From NCBI RefSeq assembly GCF_000238375.3, contig NZ_AHBZ03000014.1:124001-188000 (forward strand): DNA of 64,000 bases, given 5' to 3'. The notes below the pieces were generated by a model, which was not told the origin of the DNA, searched no databases, and saw only the letters and a list, made by a program, of their open reading frames with translations. Positions 14,189-24,110 of the stretch are shown one piece after another. The stretch's first letter is position 1. Every line of letters starts with the position of its first letter. The translations under genes were made by a program, and so were the position numbers. The DNA comes from Pseudoalteromonas citrea. GTDB taxonomy: Bacteria > Pseudomonadota > Gammaproteobacteria > Enterobacterales > Alteromonadaceae.

Positions 14189-16174
14189 ATGTTTAAGAAT
14201 TTAACCATTCGCAATAAAATTATATTTGCGATGTTTACTATGGGGTTGCTACTACTGATCATTGCGGTGTCAGTGCAGATTAAAAATGGCAGCATCGAAG
14301 AATTTGCCGTAAAAGTTGGAGAGAATAATATTCCAGAAACCATCTATGCGCTGAACATGCTGGATGAATTAGGAGATATGAACAGTAATGTACTTGAATA
14401 TATTTCCGGCGAAGCGGATGAAAGTGAAGATTTTAGAGCAAACCACAATGAATTTATTAACTACCTAGAAGACCTAAAACGACTAAATACCATTGATACC
14501 GGCCGTATTCGTCAACTAGAAGATTTATTAAGCCGCTATGCAAATGAAAGCCAAGACCTTATTTTTTCAAGATTTGATCCTCAGTTGGAACAAAAAGCAA
14601 CAGACAAATATGATTACTTAAATAAAGAGTTCGCAGAGCCTCTTGAACAATTATTAGATGCTTTAAAAGAAGAAGAAGTGGCTGATGCTGGGAGCAGTGG
14701 TGACTTTAAAGAAGTGGTAAATGATGACTTACCTGGTGTCAGATATTACTTAGAGCTGATTGATGAACAGGGCGACATGATGAGCTCCTTAAATGCCTAC
14801 ATGCGCGGTGGTGTTGGTGCAGATACGGCTTTTGAAAAAGATGCTAGAACGTTTTCTGGTTTTTTAGCTGATATTAAACCGCTTGAGCGTAAGCCACAGG
14901 AGATTAAAAGTATCTCTGAGGTCGAACGCATGTATTTAGAACTTTATAACGGCGGTAAAGAAATTTTTGCACTGTACGACCCCCGTATGAAAATCCAAGC
15001 TGCGCGTGATATTGATAGGCTAGAACACGAAGTGTTTAGTAAAATTGAAGACTTGCTTGAATCGATTTCTAACCAAGCGATTGATGATGGTAATGCGTCG
15101 CTGTCGGCACTTGTCTCAGCGGCACAAGAAAGCATTTCTTTAGTTTGGGCTCTTTTGGTTGTCGCAATTGTTCTCGCAGTGGCAACCGCGGCGTTTCTCA
15201 TCAATGGGATTGTCATCCCGATCAATGCGCTCGCTGATGCTGCGGAAGACTTACGCTCAGGAGAAGGAGATTTAACCCGGCGTATTCCAGACTTTGGTAA
15301 CGATGAAATAGGTAAAACCGCCCGTAGTTTCAATGGGTTCATCGAACGACTACAAAATATTTTGTTAGATATACAAGAATCTGTAGAGTCGATAGCACAC
15401 AGCACCAACGAGGTCAGTACAACGTCCCGCATGTTGAGCTCAACATCAAACCAGCTTGCCGCAAGCGTTGAAGAAACCTCCGCCTCGTTAGAGCAAATGA
15501 GTTCATCAATTTCCATGAATACTGAAAACTCGACCATGACCAACGACATTGCAAAGCAATCCAGTAGCGAAGCAAATGACGGCGGCCAAGCGGTAAAAGA
15601 TACCGTCAGTGCCATGACTCAAATAGCAGAGAAAATAGGTATCATTGAAGATATTGCCTACAAAACAAACCTCCTAGCATTAAACGCCGCCATAGAGGCG
15701 GCAAGAGCAGGTGAACATGGCAAAGGATTTGCTGTCGTAGCCGATGAAGTTCGCAAATTGGCTGAACGCTCGCAAGTTGCAGCGCAAGATATCAGCACGT
15801 TAGCTGACAATAGCGTGAAAATAGCACAACATGCTGGCGGCATGCTTGACAGAATGGTTCCCAATATTGGTAAAACGGCTGACTTGGTCCAGGAGATCAC
15901 CGCAGCATCTACAGAGCAAAGTACCAGTGTTGTAGAGATCAATCGCACGGTTTCACAACTTGATGAAATAGCCCAACAAAATGCCTCTGCGTCGGAGGAG
16001 TTAGCATCAACCGCTAAAATGGTTCAAGACCAGACTGGGGATATTCGTGCAACTGTTAGCTACTTTAAATTAACCAACGAGAGAAGCCACTTAAAAAACA
16101 GACGCTCCGTCTCATCAAAAAATAACCACCATACCCCCCTCCCAGAAGATGGCTTTATGCCTTTTGATGAGTAA
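14189..16174 (+). CDS. methyl-accepting chemotaxis protein with periplasmic sensor and HAMP
   Basis: 661 residues. TM1 is about residues 10-28 ([19 protein letters not shown]); an acidic, helical periplasmic region of about 290 residues follows; TM2 is about 316-340 ([21 protein letters not shown]); then HAMP ([31 protein letters not shown]) and the signalling domain with tip [41 protein letters not shown]. The sensor contains two similar halves around [15 protein letters not shown] and [15 protein letters not shown], suggesting an internally duplicated helical bundle. Ligand unknown. It sits 20 bases after cheA. Confidence 0.92.
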   Translation: MFKNLTIRNKIIFAMFTMGLLLLIIAVSVQIKNGSIEEFAVKVGENNIPETIYALNMLDELGDMNSNVLEYISGEADESEDFRANHNEFINYLEDLKRLNTIDTGRIRQLEDLLSRYANESQDLIFSRFDPQLEQKATDKYDYLNKEFAEPLEQLLDALKEEEVADAGSSGDFKEVVNDDLPGVRYYLELIDEQGDMMSSLNAYMRGGVGADTAFEKDARTFSGFLADIKPLERKPQEIKSISEVERMYLELYNGGKEIFALYDPRMKIQAARDIDRLEHEVFSKIEDLLESISNQAIDDGNASLSALVSAAQESISLVWALLVVAIVLAVATAAFLINGIVIPINALADAAEDLRSGEGDLTRRIPDFGNDEIGKTARSFNGFIERLQNILLDIQESVESIAHSTNEVSTTSRMLSSTSNQLAASVEETSASLEQMSSSISMNTENSTMTNDIAKQSSSEANDGGQAVKDTVSAMTQIAEKIGIIEDIAYKTNLLALNAAIEAARAGEHGKGFAVVADEVRKLAERSQVAAQDISTLADNSVKIAQHAGGMLDRMVPNIGKTADLVQEITAASTEQSTSVVEINRTVSQLDEIAQQNASASEELASTAKMVQDQTGDIRATVSYFKLTNERSHLKNRRSVSSKNNHHTPLPEDGFMPFDE

Positions 16175-16177
16175 TAG

Positions 16178-16753
16178 ATGATGCCTAATCAATCGCTAAA
16201 GCCCGTTAGCATTATTGAAAAAGATAAATATTTAGCTTTTGAGCTAAATAAAACCCCCTACGCTATTTCTATCTCGTTGGTAAAAGAGATTATGGAATAT
16301 ATCAAAGTCGACCCGATCCCTATGTCGCCTGACTTTATCATTGGCGCCATTAACTTAAGAGGCGATGTGATCCCTGTATTTGATTTATCGGTTAGATTGG
16401 GTAAACCGCAGCAAACTTGTACCAATAGAACCTGTATTATTATCGCCGAATGTTTATACAATGAGAGCGCAATTGTAATTGGTTTAAAAGTAGATATGGT
16501 GACGAAGGTCATTGATATATTGCAATCTGATATAGATGATGTTCCGAGTATTGGCGGGCAATTTCAAAGTCGCTTTGTCTATGGATTAGCTAAACTTGAA
16601 GACAAAATACTCACTATATTAAACATTCTACGCATATTAACATTGAATAACTTAGAATTAGTCACAGAATTAAATCACGCCCAACTTGGCGGTAAAGCTG
16701 ACATGTCAAATACCGAACAGATACACGATGAGGCTGATGATGGAGATGATTGA
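16178..16753 (+). CDS. cheW: chemotaxis coupling protein CheW (first copy)
   Basis: CheW couples the MCPs to CheA. The 191 residues hold one CheW SH3-type domain: YLAFELNKTPYAISISLVKEIMEY, the family-defining FIIGAINLRGDVIPVFDLSVRLG and a C-terminal VYGLAKLEDKILTILNILRIL. About 25 acidic residues trail the domain. It follows the MCP by three bases, and the next cheW overlaps its 3' end, so the pair is tightly coupled. Confidence 0.93.
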   Translation: MMPNQSLKPVSIIEKDKYLAFELNKTPYAISISLVKEIMEYIKVDPIPMSPDFIIGAINLRGDVIPVFDLSVRLGKPQQTCTNRTCIIIAECLYNESAIVIGLKVDMVTKVIDILQSDIDDVPSIGGQFQSRFVYGLAKLEDKILTILNILRILTLNNLELVTELNHAQLGGKADMSNTEQIHDEADDGDD

Positions 16754-17276
16754 AACAGATACAACGCATGGTAATAATAATCGATATTTATTTGTTTGTA
16801 TCGGCCACGACAACTTTGGGATCCCTATCGACGCAGTAAAAGAAGTCATTGAGTATACGGATACCACCATGGTCCCAATGTGTTCCACAGTCATTAAAGG
16901 GGTTATCAATGTTCGTGGCAGTGTTATCCCTGTCCTCGATATACAAAACAGATTATCTCTTAAGAAAAATCTAAATTACAATCGATACAGTTGTATCGTA
17001 CTTTACGAATTCATCGACGATGTCATTGGTGAAACAGTGACCCTGGGTATGCTTGTCAACAGTGTGGTGTCTATTGAGTATATTACTCATGAGCACTTAG
17101 AGTCGTCTCCTTCATTTGGATCCAATATTCCTCGCCAATATGTGTGGAAGATGGCAAAAATCCACAATCGACTTACCACGTTATTAGATATGTCAAGAGT
17201 ATTAGACATAAACGAAATAAATGCACTGCTGAAAACATCCCAAGACAAGTTCTTTGTAAATTATTGCAAGTCATAA
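16740..17276 (+). CDS. cheW: chemotaxis coupling protein CheW (second copy)
   Basis: Second CheW-type scaffold: FVCIGHDNFGIPIDAVKEVIEYTD, then VIKGVINVRGSVIPVLDIQNRL and VWKMAKIHNRLTTLLDMSRVLDI. I place the start at 16740 (GATGAGG lies seven bases upstream); adjacent in-frame ATGs at 16737 and 16746 are equally possible, while an ATG at 16686 would add residues buried in the preceding gene. It differs clearly from the first copy, so the two are probably specialised for different receptors or array positions. Confidence 0.88.
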   Translation: MEMIETDTTHGNNNRYLFVCIGHDNFGIPIDAVKEVIEYTDTTMVPMCSTVIKGVINVRGSVIPVLDIQNRLSLKKNLNYNRYSCIVLYEFIDDVIGETVTLGMLVNSVVSIEYITHEHLESSPSFGSNIPRQYVWKMAKIHNRLTTLLDMSRVLDINEINALLKTSQDKFFVNYCKS

Positions 17277-17278
17277 AT

Positions 17279-18079
17279 ATGATCAGTGTTCAAGCATTCA
17301 ATCAATTGAACCGGGTTTTAGAACAAAAAACAGGCATTAGTTTGGCTAAAAATAAGCGAGATATTGTTGGGAGTAGGCTTTCAAGCAGATTGAGAGCAAC
17401 GCAATGCGAATCATATAATGAATATTACCACTTTATTATCAGTGAAAAAGGCTCTAATGAATTAAGTACGTTTATTGATAAAATGACAACACATGAAACC
17501 TACTTTTTCCGCGAAGCTTCCCAATTTGAATTTTTATTAAGCTATTTAAAAGATAAGCCACCTAAAAGGTTCCCCATTAGGGCATGGAGTGCAGCTTCAT
17601 CAACAGGTGAGGAGGCTTACAGCATTGCTATGATCCTCGAAGATTTATTTTACAATCACAGTTGGCATGTTTATGGAACCGACATATCAGAAACGACCAT
17701 AGCAATGGCACAAGAAGCGCTGTTTGCTATCTCGACTGTCAGTAAAGTGCCAAAAAAATATAAAAAATCTTATTGTTTAAAAGGGTACGGTGTACATGAT
17801 GGGAGCTTTTCTGTCACCAAGCAAATTAAAAGCAATTGCACATTTAGCGTTGATAATTTGTTAGCACCCTCAACGCTAGACTACTCTTTTGACATCATAT
17901 TTTTACGTAATGTACTAATTTATTTTGATGAAACTAAACAATTAAAAATTTTAAATAACGTAATTAAACGTTTAAACCACGCCGGATTACTATTTTTAGG
18001 GCACTCGGAATCTTTACGCTACAAGCGTGACGATTTAAAAATGCTACAACCCTGTATTTATAAAAAGATATCACCATGA
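17279..18079 (+). CDS. cheR: chemotaxis protein methyltransferase CheR
   Basis: Transfers methyl groups from S-adenosylmethionine to receptor glutamates. Start chosen at 17279 (MISVQAFNQLNRVLEQKTG), two bases after the cheW stop; an upstream in-frame ATG at 17144 would add 45 residues lying wholly within cheW in another frame. The product is 266 residues: N-terminal helical CheR_N, then KMTTHETYFFREASQFEFL, the SAM-binding SAASSTGEEAYSIAM and FDIIFLRNVLIYFDE. No extra TPR region. Four-base overlap (ATGA) with cheB. Confidence 0.93.
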   Translation: MISVQAFNQLNRVLEQKTGISLAKNKRDIVGSRLSSRLRATQCESYNEYYHFIISEKGSNELSTFIDKMTTHETYFFREASQFEFLLSYLKDKPPKRFPIRAWSAASSTGEEAYSIAMILEDLFYNHSWHVYGTDISETTIAMAQEALFAISTVSKVPKKYKKSYCLKGYGVHDGSFSVTKQIKSNCTFSVDNLLAPSTLDYSFDIIFLRNVLIYFDETKQLKILNNVIKRLNHAGLLFLGHSESLRYKRDDLKMLQPCIYKKISP

Positions 18080-19140
18080 TCAATGTGTTCGTTATTGATG
18101 ACTCTGCGGTTATGCGCCAAGTAATGGGGGATATTATCAAACGTGACCCTAAATTTAAGCTACTAGGTGCTGCTCCCGACCCAATAATTGCAGAGCGAAA
18201 AATGCGGAGTAACTGGCCCGATGTCATATTACTCGATATCGAAATGCCAAAAATGGATGGCATAACTTTTTTAAAGAAAATAATGGAAGAGCACCCTACT
18301 CCTGTTATTATTTTTTCTATTCTCACTCAAAAACATTCAGCCACAGCAATTGAAGCGCTTGCCTGTGGTGCCATTGCAGTAGTCGCGAAGCCCACGACTG
18401 GTTTGACTGAGTTTTTACAAAGTACACACGTAAATGAGTTACTTGATGCCATAAAAGGCGCGAGTAAAGCTAAAGTGAAAGCGGTGAGTTATCTAAGTCG
18501 TAACAATTCAATTAGAGAAAACTATCCAACAGATGCTGTTCTTGAGAAAGTGGATAATAAGCAGATCATTGAAACCAATAAAATAATAGCAATAGGCGCA
18601 TCTACTGGTGGCACAGAAGCAATTGGGCAACTCATTCAAATGATGCCTTTAAACGGCCCGCCAATTGTCATCGTACAACATATGCCAGCGAAATTTACAC
18701 TTGCTTTTTCTGAGCGCTTAAATTCATTAAGTAACCATAATGTTAAAGAAGCCGAATGTGGTGAAATCATGTCTAATAATGGAATTTATATTGCGCCTGG
18801 GGGGCGTCACTTATTGGTAAATCGCCAAAGTAAGGACTATTATTTGGAAGTAAAAGATGGGCCACTTGTGAGTCGGCATAAACCGTCTGTAGATGTTTTA
18901 TTCCGCTCAGTTGCGCAGTCTGCAGGTAGCAATGCCATTGGCATTATTTTGACGGGTATGGGCGATGATGGCGCAACTGGTATGTTAGAAATGAAAAAGC
19001 AGGGCGCAGTCACTTTCGCGCAAAGTGAAGCGAGTTGTGTCATTTTTGGTATGCCAAAAGAGGCGATAAATCGTGGTGGCGTAGATAAAGTATATGCCTT
19101 AGAAAACATACCATATCAAATTCAAAAGTTGTTAGGTTGA
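18076..19140 (+). CDS. cheB: chemotaxis protein-glutamate methylesterase CheB
   Basis: Removes receptor methyl groups when phosphorylated. Receiver domain residues 1-120, phosphoacceptor Asp54 in ILLDIEMPKMDG, Lys in VAVVAKPTTG; a linker; then the esterase with catalytic Ser in IGASTGGTEAIG, His in VIVQHMPAKFT and Asp in LTGMGDDGATGM. 354 residues, complete. Overlaps cheR by ATGA and is followed three bases later by the EAL gene. Confidence 0.95.
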   Translation: MINVFVIDDSAVMRQVMGDIIKRDPKFKLLGAAPDPIIAERKMRSNWPDVILLDIEMPKMDGITFLKKIMEEHPTPVIIFSILTQKHSATAIEALACGAIAVVAKPTTGLTEFLQSTHVNELLDAIKGASKAKVKAVSYLSRNNSIRENYPTDAVLEKVDNKQIIETNKIIAIGASTGGTEAIGQLIQMMPLNGPPIVIVQHMPAKFTLAFSERLNSLSNHNVKEAECGEIMSNNGIYIAPGGRHLLVNRQSKDYYLEVKDGPLVSRHKPSVDVLFRSVAQSAGSNAIGIILTGMGDDGATGMLEMKKQGAVTFAQSEASCVIFGMPKEAINRGGVDKVYALENIPYQIQKLLG

Positions 19141-19143
19141 AAC

Positions 19144-20775
19144 ATGTCGAGTCTTCAGGTTACTGAGTTATTTTCACTCACTTATATCGCTTATGATAAA
19201 GCAGGAATGATAACAGAGATCTCCACATGTGCTGCAAAACTATTTAACTTATGTACCAGCGACATACTAAATGACTTACCTCATTTGCAGCTTCTCAATG
19301 AAGACTATGAGCCTGTGCGCACAGATAGTATATTTATTCATCCTGATGAAAAACATACAACAGAGGTCGGGATCAGTGTTGATAACAGCACAGTGATATG
19401 GATGAAACTTGACTTTTACCCGCACGAAAACAAAGTTTACGTGCGCTTTAGTCCCATTGAAGAACTCATTGCTATTCGCCGTTTAAACAAACAATTAGCG
19501 ATTCAAGATCCTCATACTGGTTTACTTTACAGAGATGCATTTGTAAGTAAAATAAAAGAAATCGGGAGCTACGGAACAATGTGCTGCGTGCGCATATGTA
19601 ATTATCAACGCATCTCAGAAGTCTGGAATATCGGTGTCGCAAACTTGGTCTTTATGGAAGTCTTATCACGGTTCCAAATTGAGTTTGAAGACGCAACATT
19701 TTCCAAATACTCAACGGATTGCTTTAGTGCGTTTGTTCCCATTGAACATACGTTTAACATTGAACGGCTGTATAATGAGCTTAACGCCCCTTTTAATTTC
19801 AATGGAAATAGCTTTTACAGTAATGTGGCATTGGGGTATTACCGAGAAAAAGAACATGATGACCATGAGATAAGTCTCAACAAAGCCGAAATGGCTACCT
19901 TTGATGTTTTATCTGAAAAGCTGCGTCTGGTGGAGTTTCAAGATGCATTAGCAAAACAAATCGAATGGCAGAATAAAATTGAAACTGCTTTACGTGCATC
20001 ATTACACAGTGACGCACTACACAGGGATTTTCACATCGCTTTTCAACCTATTCATGACACAAGTACAGAATGCCTGATTGGCGCGGAATGTTTAATGCGA
20101 TGGAGTATGGATGGAAAACCCGTCTCCCCCGCTACCTTTATACCTATTGTTGAAAGCTCAGGCGAAATCAATAAGCTCACATTGTTCACGTTATCGCAAA
20201 TAAGACGATTACTGTCGGAATTAGAAGCTGAAGCTATAGATTCTGGTTTTTACTTATTCTCAATTAACATTAGTGTGATTGAAATTTTAGATATTAATTT
20301 TGAGAAAAAACTACTCGCGACACTGGCTCAGTATAAGTTAACCCCCAACAAAATTAAGCTAGAGCTAACCGAATCAGCTTTAATTGATAACTTTAACTTT
20401 GTAAATGAAGTACTCATGTCGCTTCAACGTCACGGTTTTATAATTTCTTTAGACGATTTTGGAACCGGATTTTCAAGCTTAAGCTATTTATGCAAACTCA
20501 ATTTTGATGAGATCAAAATTGATCGTTCATTCGTTACAAATGTCGTCAAAGACAACCGACTTCAATCGGTATTCAACTCCATCGTGTCACTTGCTAAAAA
20601 CTTAGAAAAGCCAATCGTTGCAGAAGGCGTCGAAGATATGGAACAAATGATTTACGCCAAAGCTAAAGGCGTTGAATATATTCAAGGGTACCACTACAGT
20701 AAACCTCTCCCGCTCACTGACTTTGTCAACTATGTCGTTGCGGATAAATCAAGCTATTTGCATTTTGACTCGTAA
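19144..20775 (+). CDS. EAL-domain cyclic-di-GMP phosphodiesterase with degenerate GGDEF domain
   Basis: 543 residues. An N-terminal PAS-like region (1-105) is followed by a GGDEF-fold region with no GG(D/E)EF motif (STDCFSAF at 190-197 is in its place), so it should not make c-di-GMP. The C-terminal EAL domain starts near 290: the signature is ECL (315-317) rather than EAL, but SINIS (Asn375), LELTES, DDFGTG (437-442), Lys458 (EIKIDRSF), AEGVED and QGYHYSKPL are all kept, so phosphodiesterase activity is likely. It follows cheB by three bases, which links the chemosensory array to c-di-GMP turnover; that link is inference. Confidence 0.9.
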   Translation: MSSLQVTELFSLTYIAYDKAGMITEISTCAAKLFNLCTSDILNDLPHLQLLNEDYEPVRTDSIFIHPDEKHTTEVGISVDNSTVIWMKLDFYPHENKVYVRFSPIEELIAIRRLNKQLAIQDPHTGLLYRDAFVSKIKEIGSYGTMCCVRICNYQRISEVWNIGVANLVFMEVLSRFQIEFEDATFSKYSTDCFSAFVPIEHTFNIERLYNELNAPFNFNGNSFYSNVALGYYREKEHDDHEISLNKAEMATFDVLSEKLRLVEFQDALAKQIEWQNKIETALRASLHSDALHRDFHIAFQPIHDTSTECLIGAECLMRWSMDGKPVSPATFIPIVESSGEINKLTLFTLSQIRRLLSELEAEAIDSGFYLFSINISVIEILDINFEKKLLATLAQYKLTPNKIKLELTESALIDNFNFVNEVLMSLQRHGFIISLDDFGTGFSSLSYLCKLNFDEIKIDRSFVTNVVKDNRLQSVFNSIVSLAKNLEKPIVAEGVEDMEQMIYAKAKGVEYIQGYHYSKPLPLTDFVNYVVADKSSYLHFDS

Positions 20776-20782
20776 ACGTTGA

Positions 20783-20812
20783 CAGTTATTTTATATTTAA
20801 GAATAACTGCCA
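20783..20812. terminator. possible bidirectional terminator between EAL gene and lolE
   Basis: Inverted repeat CAGTTATT / AATAACTG with an AT-rich loop, between two convergent genes. AT-rich stem, no strong T run: moderate at best. Confidence 0.4.
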
Positions 20813-20819
20813 ATACATT

Positions 20820-22049
20820 TTAGCTGTTTCCCAATACGGAAGCGGGTTCAGTTTTCGTTGCTTGCCATGCTGGGTAAACACTCGCTAGCAATGCGAGAAT
20901 AAAGGTAACACCAAGCGTTATCAGAATATCAGACCACACCAATTTCGACGGTAAAAACTCCACAAAATAAACTCCGGCTAATGGGTTGTTATCAGGCTGA
21001 TTAAATATAGCATTAAATAAATCAGGCAAATTAATCGCAAGTAGGACCCCAACAACCGTTCCAAAAAGTGCACCAACTAACGCGTAACCTACACCTTGCA
21101 TTGCAAACGTTGCAAAAATTGTGCGATCCTTAGCGCCCATGGTTTTCAATATGGCTATATTGGCTTGTTTTTCTTTGACCTCCATCACCATCGAGGAGAC
21201 AATATTGAAACTCGCTACCGCAATAATCAAAAATACCACTAAAAACACAATAGTACGTACCATTTGAATGTCTTGATATAAGCTGCCTTGTGTTCTAAAC
21301 CAGCTATTTACATAAACCAAATCAGGTAAACTACTCCCCGCTGCCATGGCGATTTGATGTGCATCAAACACATCTTGTACCTTTGCTCGTAGCCCTGTCG
21401 TTTGGCTCGGATTTAAGTTCAATGCTTGTTGTAAATCAGCTAAATTAACGAGCGCAATAGACTCATCAATAGGACCGCCCATTTTCACAACACCAATCAG
21501 CGTAACCGTTATCCGCTTTGGTGCCGACAACGGTTGCGAGGCTTGCTTGTTCGCCACCAATAAAGTTACCTTATCACCCAGAATCAGCTTAAGGTGTTCT
21601 GCAATACGATCCCCCAAAATCAACGTACCCGAATTTAACTCACTCAAGTTACTCCCTTCAATATATCGCGAAACTGAAGAGACCTTTGCATGAATACTGG
21701 GTTCAATCCCCTTAACTTGCGCAGCTTTTAGCTGACCTTTGTACTGCACCATCGCCGTTAAATTTATTTCAGGTGCAGCAGCGACAATGCGTGGATGCTT
21801 ATTAAGTAAGGCAACTTTGTCTTGCCAATTATCAATGGGATCGTAAGGCGCTTGATAGCTAACCTGTGGCACAACCGACAATAACCGCTCTTCAAGTTGT
21901 TGCTCAAAGCCATTAATAACCGACAGCGCGATAATTAATACCGCCACGCCTAACATTACCCCCAGTGTTGACGCCTTACTAAGTAAACTAACAAATCCCG
22001 TTTTTTGCTTTGATTGACGGAATCGTTTACTCAAATAGACACTAAGCAT
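20820..22049 (-). CDS. lolE: lipoprotein-releasing ABC transporter permease LolE
   Basis: One of the two membrane subunits that extract outer-membrane lipoproteins from the inner membrane and pass them to LolA. Start placed at 22049 (MLSVYLSKRFRQSKQKTGF); the longer reading adds 19 residues from within lolD. TM1 is about residues 25-45 (GVMLGVAVLIIALSVINGFEQQLEE), then a periplasmic domain to about 265, then three TM helices with the FtsX/MacB-type segment IAILKTMGAKDRTIF. Ends KTEPASVLGNS. It overlaps lolD by 8 bases. The E/C choice rests on order (lolC-lolD-lolE) and is not otherwise proven. Confidence 0.9.
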   Translation of the reverse strand: MLSVYLSKRFRQSKQKTGFVSLLSKASTLGVMLGVAVLIIALSVINGFEQQLEERLLSVVPQVSYQAPYDPIDNWQDKVALLNKHPRIVAAAPEINLTAMVQYKGQLKAAQVKGIEPSIHAKVSSVSRYIEGSNLSELNSGTLILGDRIAEHLKLILGDKVTLLVANKQASQPLSAPKRITVTLIGVVKMGGPIDESIALVNLADLQQALNLNPSQTTGLRAKVQDVFDAHQIAMAAGSSLPDLVYVNSWFRTQGSLYQDIQMVRTIVFLVVFLIIAVASFNIVSSMVMEVKEKQANIAILKTMGAKDRTIFATFAMQGVGYALVGALFGTVVGVLLAINLPDLFNAIFNQPDNNPLAGVYFVEFLPSKLVWSDILITLGVTFILALLASVYPAWQATKTEPASVLGNS

Positions 22050-22749
22050 GCTCAACTCCTGACTTGAACGCAGCCTCAGACAACACGCCATCATCAAGTT
22101 GCACACTGCGACCTAGTTTTGCAGCCAGCTCTAAATCATGAGTAACCACAACAAAACTGGTTTGCAATTCTCGGTTCAATTGAGATAACAACTCGTAAAT
22201 TTTCATTGCGTTATGTTTATCTAAGTTACCTGTTGGTTCATCTGCTAATACTAAAGCAGGTTTCGTAACCAAGGCTCTCGCTATGGCAACTCGCTGGCGT
22301 TCTCCCCCTGATAATTCAGAGGGTTTATGATCAGCACGGTGTGCTAACCCAACTTTATCCAGCATATCCATTGCATCTGTCTGTGCTTGCTGCTTTTTCG
22401 TCCCTTTGATCAATAGCGGCATCGCCACATTCTCTAACGCGGTAAATTCCATCAATAAATGATGAAATTGATAAATAAAGCCCAAATATTGATTTCTAAA
22501 TTCAGCTTGCTTGTTACGAGACATTGCCGCAACTTCTTGATCTTTAATTTTCACGCTACCGCTGGACGCTTTATCTAAAGTACCTAAAATATGTAAAAGG
22601 GTACTTTTACCCGACCCAGAGCTACCTACTATTGCCAACATCTCACCTTGTATGACGGATAAATTAACCCCTTTTAAAACCTCAACTTGGTTTTTTCCGT
22701 CTTGGTACGATTTGCCCAACTGTTTACATTCAATTACTAAATTACTCAT
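22042..22749 (-). CDS. lolD: lipoprotein-releasing ABC transporter ATPase LolD
   Basis: ATPase of LolCDE, 235 residues. Walker A GSSGSGKST (42-50), Q loop at IYQFHHLL, signature LSGGERQRVAIARAL, Walker B LVLADEPTGNLD and switch His in VVVTHDLELA. IYQFHHLLMEFTALENV is the typical LolD Q-loop segment. Overlaps both neighbours by 8 bases, so lolC, lolD and lolE are translationally coupled. Confidence 0.96.
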   Translation of the reverse strand: MSNLVIECKQLGKSYQDGKNQVEVLKGVNLSVIQGEMLAIVGSSGSGKSTLLHILGTLDKASSGSVKIKDQEVAAMSRNKQAEFRNQYLGFIYQFHHLLMEFTALENVAMPLLIKGTKKQQAQTDAMDMLDKVGLAHRADHKPSELSGGERQRVAIARALVTKPALVLADEPTGNLDKHNAMKIYELLSQLNRELQTSFVVVTHDLELAAKLGRSVQLDDGVLSEAAFKSGVEHA

Positions 22750-23953
22750 ATCTTAAAACCTCAGCGGGTAAAACGTTAGCTGCTTTTTTAGCAGGGTATA
22801 GTGTTGCAACAAAGCTCATAGCAACGCTTGCGATAGCCATGGACGCCAAACCAAGAGGCGAAAATAATACTGGTAACTCAGCACCTCCTAACAAAGACAA
22901 CCCTAACGCATTTAAGATGGCGTTAATATTATTCGCAACAACTAAGCCTAATATTGTACCAATAGCAGTTCCTACTAATCCGTTATATAACCCTTGCACC
23001 ATAAATACCCGAGCGATCATATTTGGGGTAAACCCTAAAGTTTGCAAAATGGCGACTTCCCCTTGCTTTTCTCGTACCATCATCGACAAAGCAGAAAGAA
23101 TATTAAATACAGCGACAATGACGATTAACCCTAATAACATCGACATGACTCGCTTCTCCATCGCTACTGCCGAAAATAGTGCACCTTGTTGTGTTTGCCA
23201 ATCATCTCTTTCATAGTGTGAGTACATATCAACCGTTGCCTCGTAAAACGGCTGTAAAGCAAAGGCATCTTTTAGCGTAATACTTAAATCAAAGGAGTGT
23301 TCACCGGTGCGTCGCATTAAGCGCATCAAACTATTGCCATCAGCAAAAGCAAGGTGCATATCGGCTTCACTTTTTGAGCTATATAAGGCAGACACTGTAA
23401 ATAAACGTTGCATAGGCACACGACCTAGCGGGGTATAGCTTGTCACTTCGGGTAAAATCACTCGGAGTTTATCTCCGATGCCAACGCCGAGCTTATTTGC
23501 TAAGTATCGACTGATCGCCAGTTGGTATTTCTGCTCGACGACATCAGCCAAACTCCCTAATTCAACATGCTTACTCACTGCATTATCATACCCAGAGAAA
23601 AGCCCTTGTAAGCGTACCCCCATTAATTCTTGATTCGTTTGTAATATTACATCTGATGTAATATAAGGCTGTACGCGTTCTACCAAGGGATGACTGTTTA
23701 ACTGTTCGAGTAATTTTTCTGTATCAGCTTTAGCTGCGTTATGCGTTTTTAATTGCACATGGGGGATTAAGTCAAGCATCGCACTCTTAAGCGACTGCTC
23801 AAACCCGTTCATCACGGAACTCACCGTGATCAATGACATTAAACCTAACGCGATACCCGCGATAGAAAAAAATGAAATAAACGAAATGAAGGCATTTCCC
23901 TTCGCTGCTTTTGCATATCTTAACCCAACAAAGAGGCTAACTGGTTGAAACAT
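22742..23953 (-). CDS. lolC: lipoprotein-releasing ABC transporter permease LolC
   Basis: First gene of the minus-strand lol operon; 403 residues. N-terminal VGLRYAKAAKGNAFISFISFFSIAGIALG begins TM1; the periplasmic domain spans about 50-265; three C-terminal TM helices include VAILQTLGFTPNMIARVFMVQG, and the protein ends ANVLPAEVLRYE. Homologous to LolE in the same operon, reflecting the heterodimeric LolC/LolE core. The proposed LolA hook region lies in the periplasmic domain of LolC. Divergent from the SulP gene. Confidence 0.92.
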   Translation of the reverse strand: MFQPVSLFVGLRYAKAAKGNAFISFISFFSIAGIALGLMSLITVSSVMNGFEQSLKSAMLDLIPHVQLKTHNAAKADTEKLLEQLNSHPLVERVQPYITSDVILQTNQELMGVRLQGLFSGYDNAVSKHVELGSLADVVEQKYQLAISRYLANKLGVGIGDKLRVILPEVTSYTPLGRVPMQRLFTVSALYSSKSEADMHLAFADGNSLMRLMRRTGEHSFDLSITLKDAFALQPFYEATVDMYSHYERDDWQTQQGALFSAVAMEKRVMSMLLGLIVIVAVFNILSALSMMVREKQGEVAILQTLGFTPNMIARVFMVQGLYNGLVGTAIGTILGLVVANNINAILNALGLSLLGGAELPVLFSPLGLASMAIASVAMSFVATLYPAKKAANVLPAEVLRYE

Positions 23954-24110
23954 GGTTAATTATGGCTATGTCCAAGGCTAATAGTTAGCGATACTAACAC
24001 AAAGCTATATAGCTTGGGTACGCAGCAAATTGTAAAAAAATATTGAAGTTCTGATAGTTAAAGGAACAATTTAGTGTAAAATGCGTGAAATCTCGCGGTA
24101 TGGAAGTCCA

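Noticed and set aside
14944-15615. 223-codon minus-strand frame inside the second MCP
   Set aside because: Fully antisense to a clear MCP; Ser/Ala-rich shadow of the receptor coding sequence.
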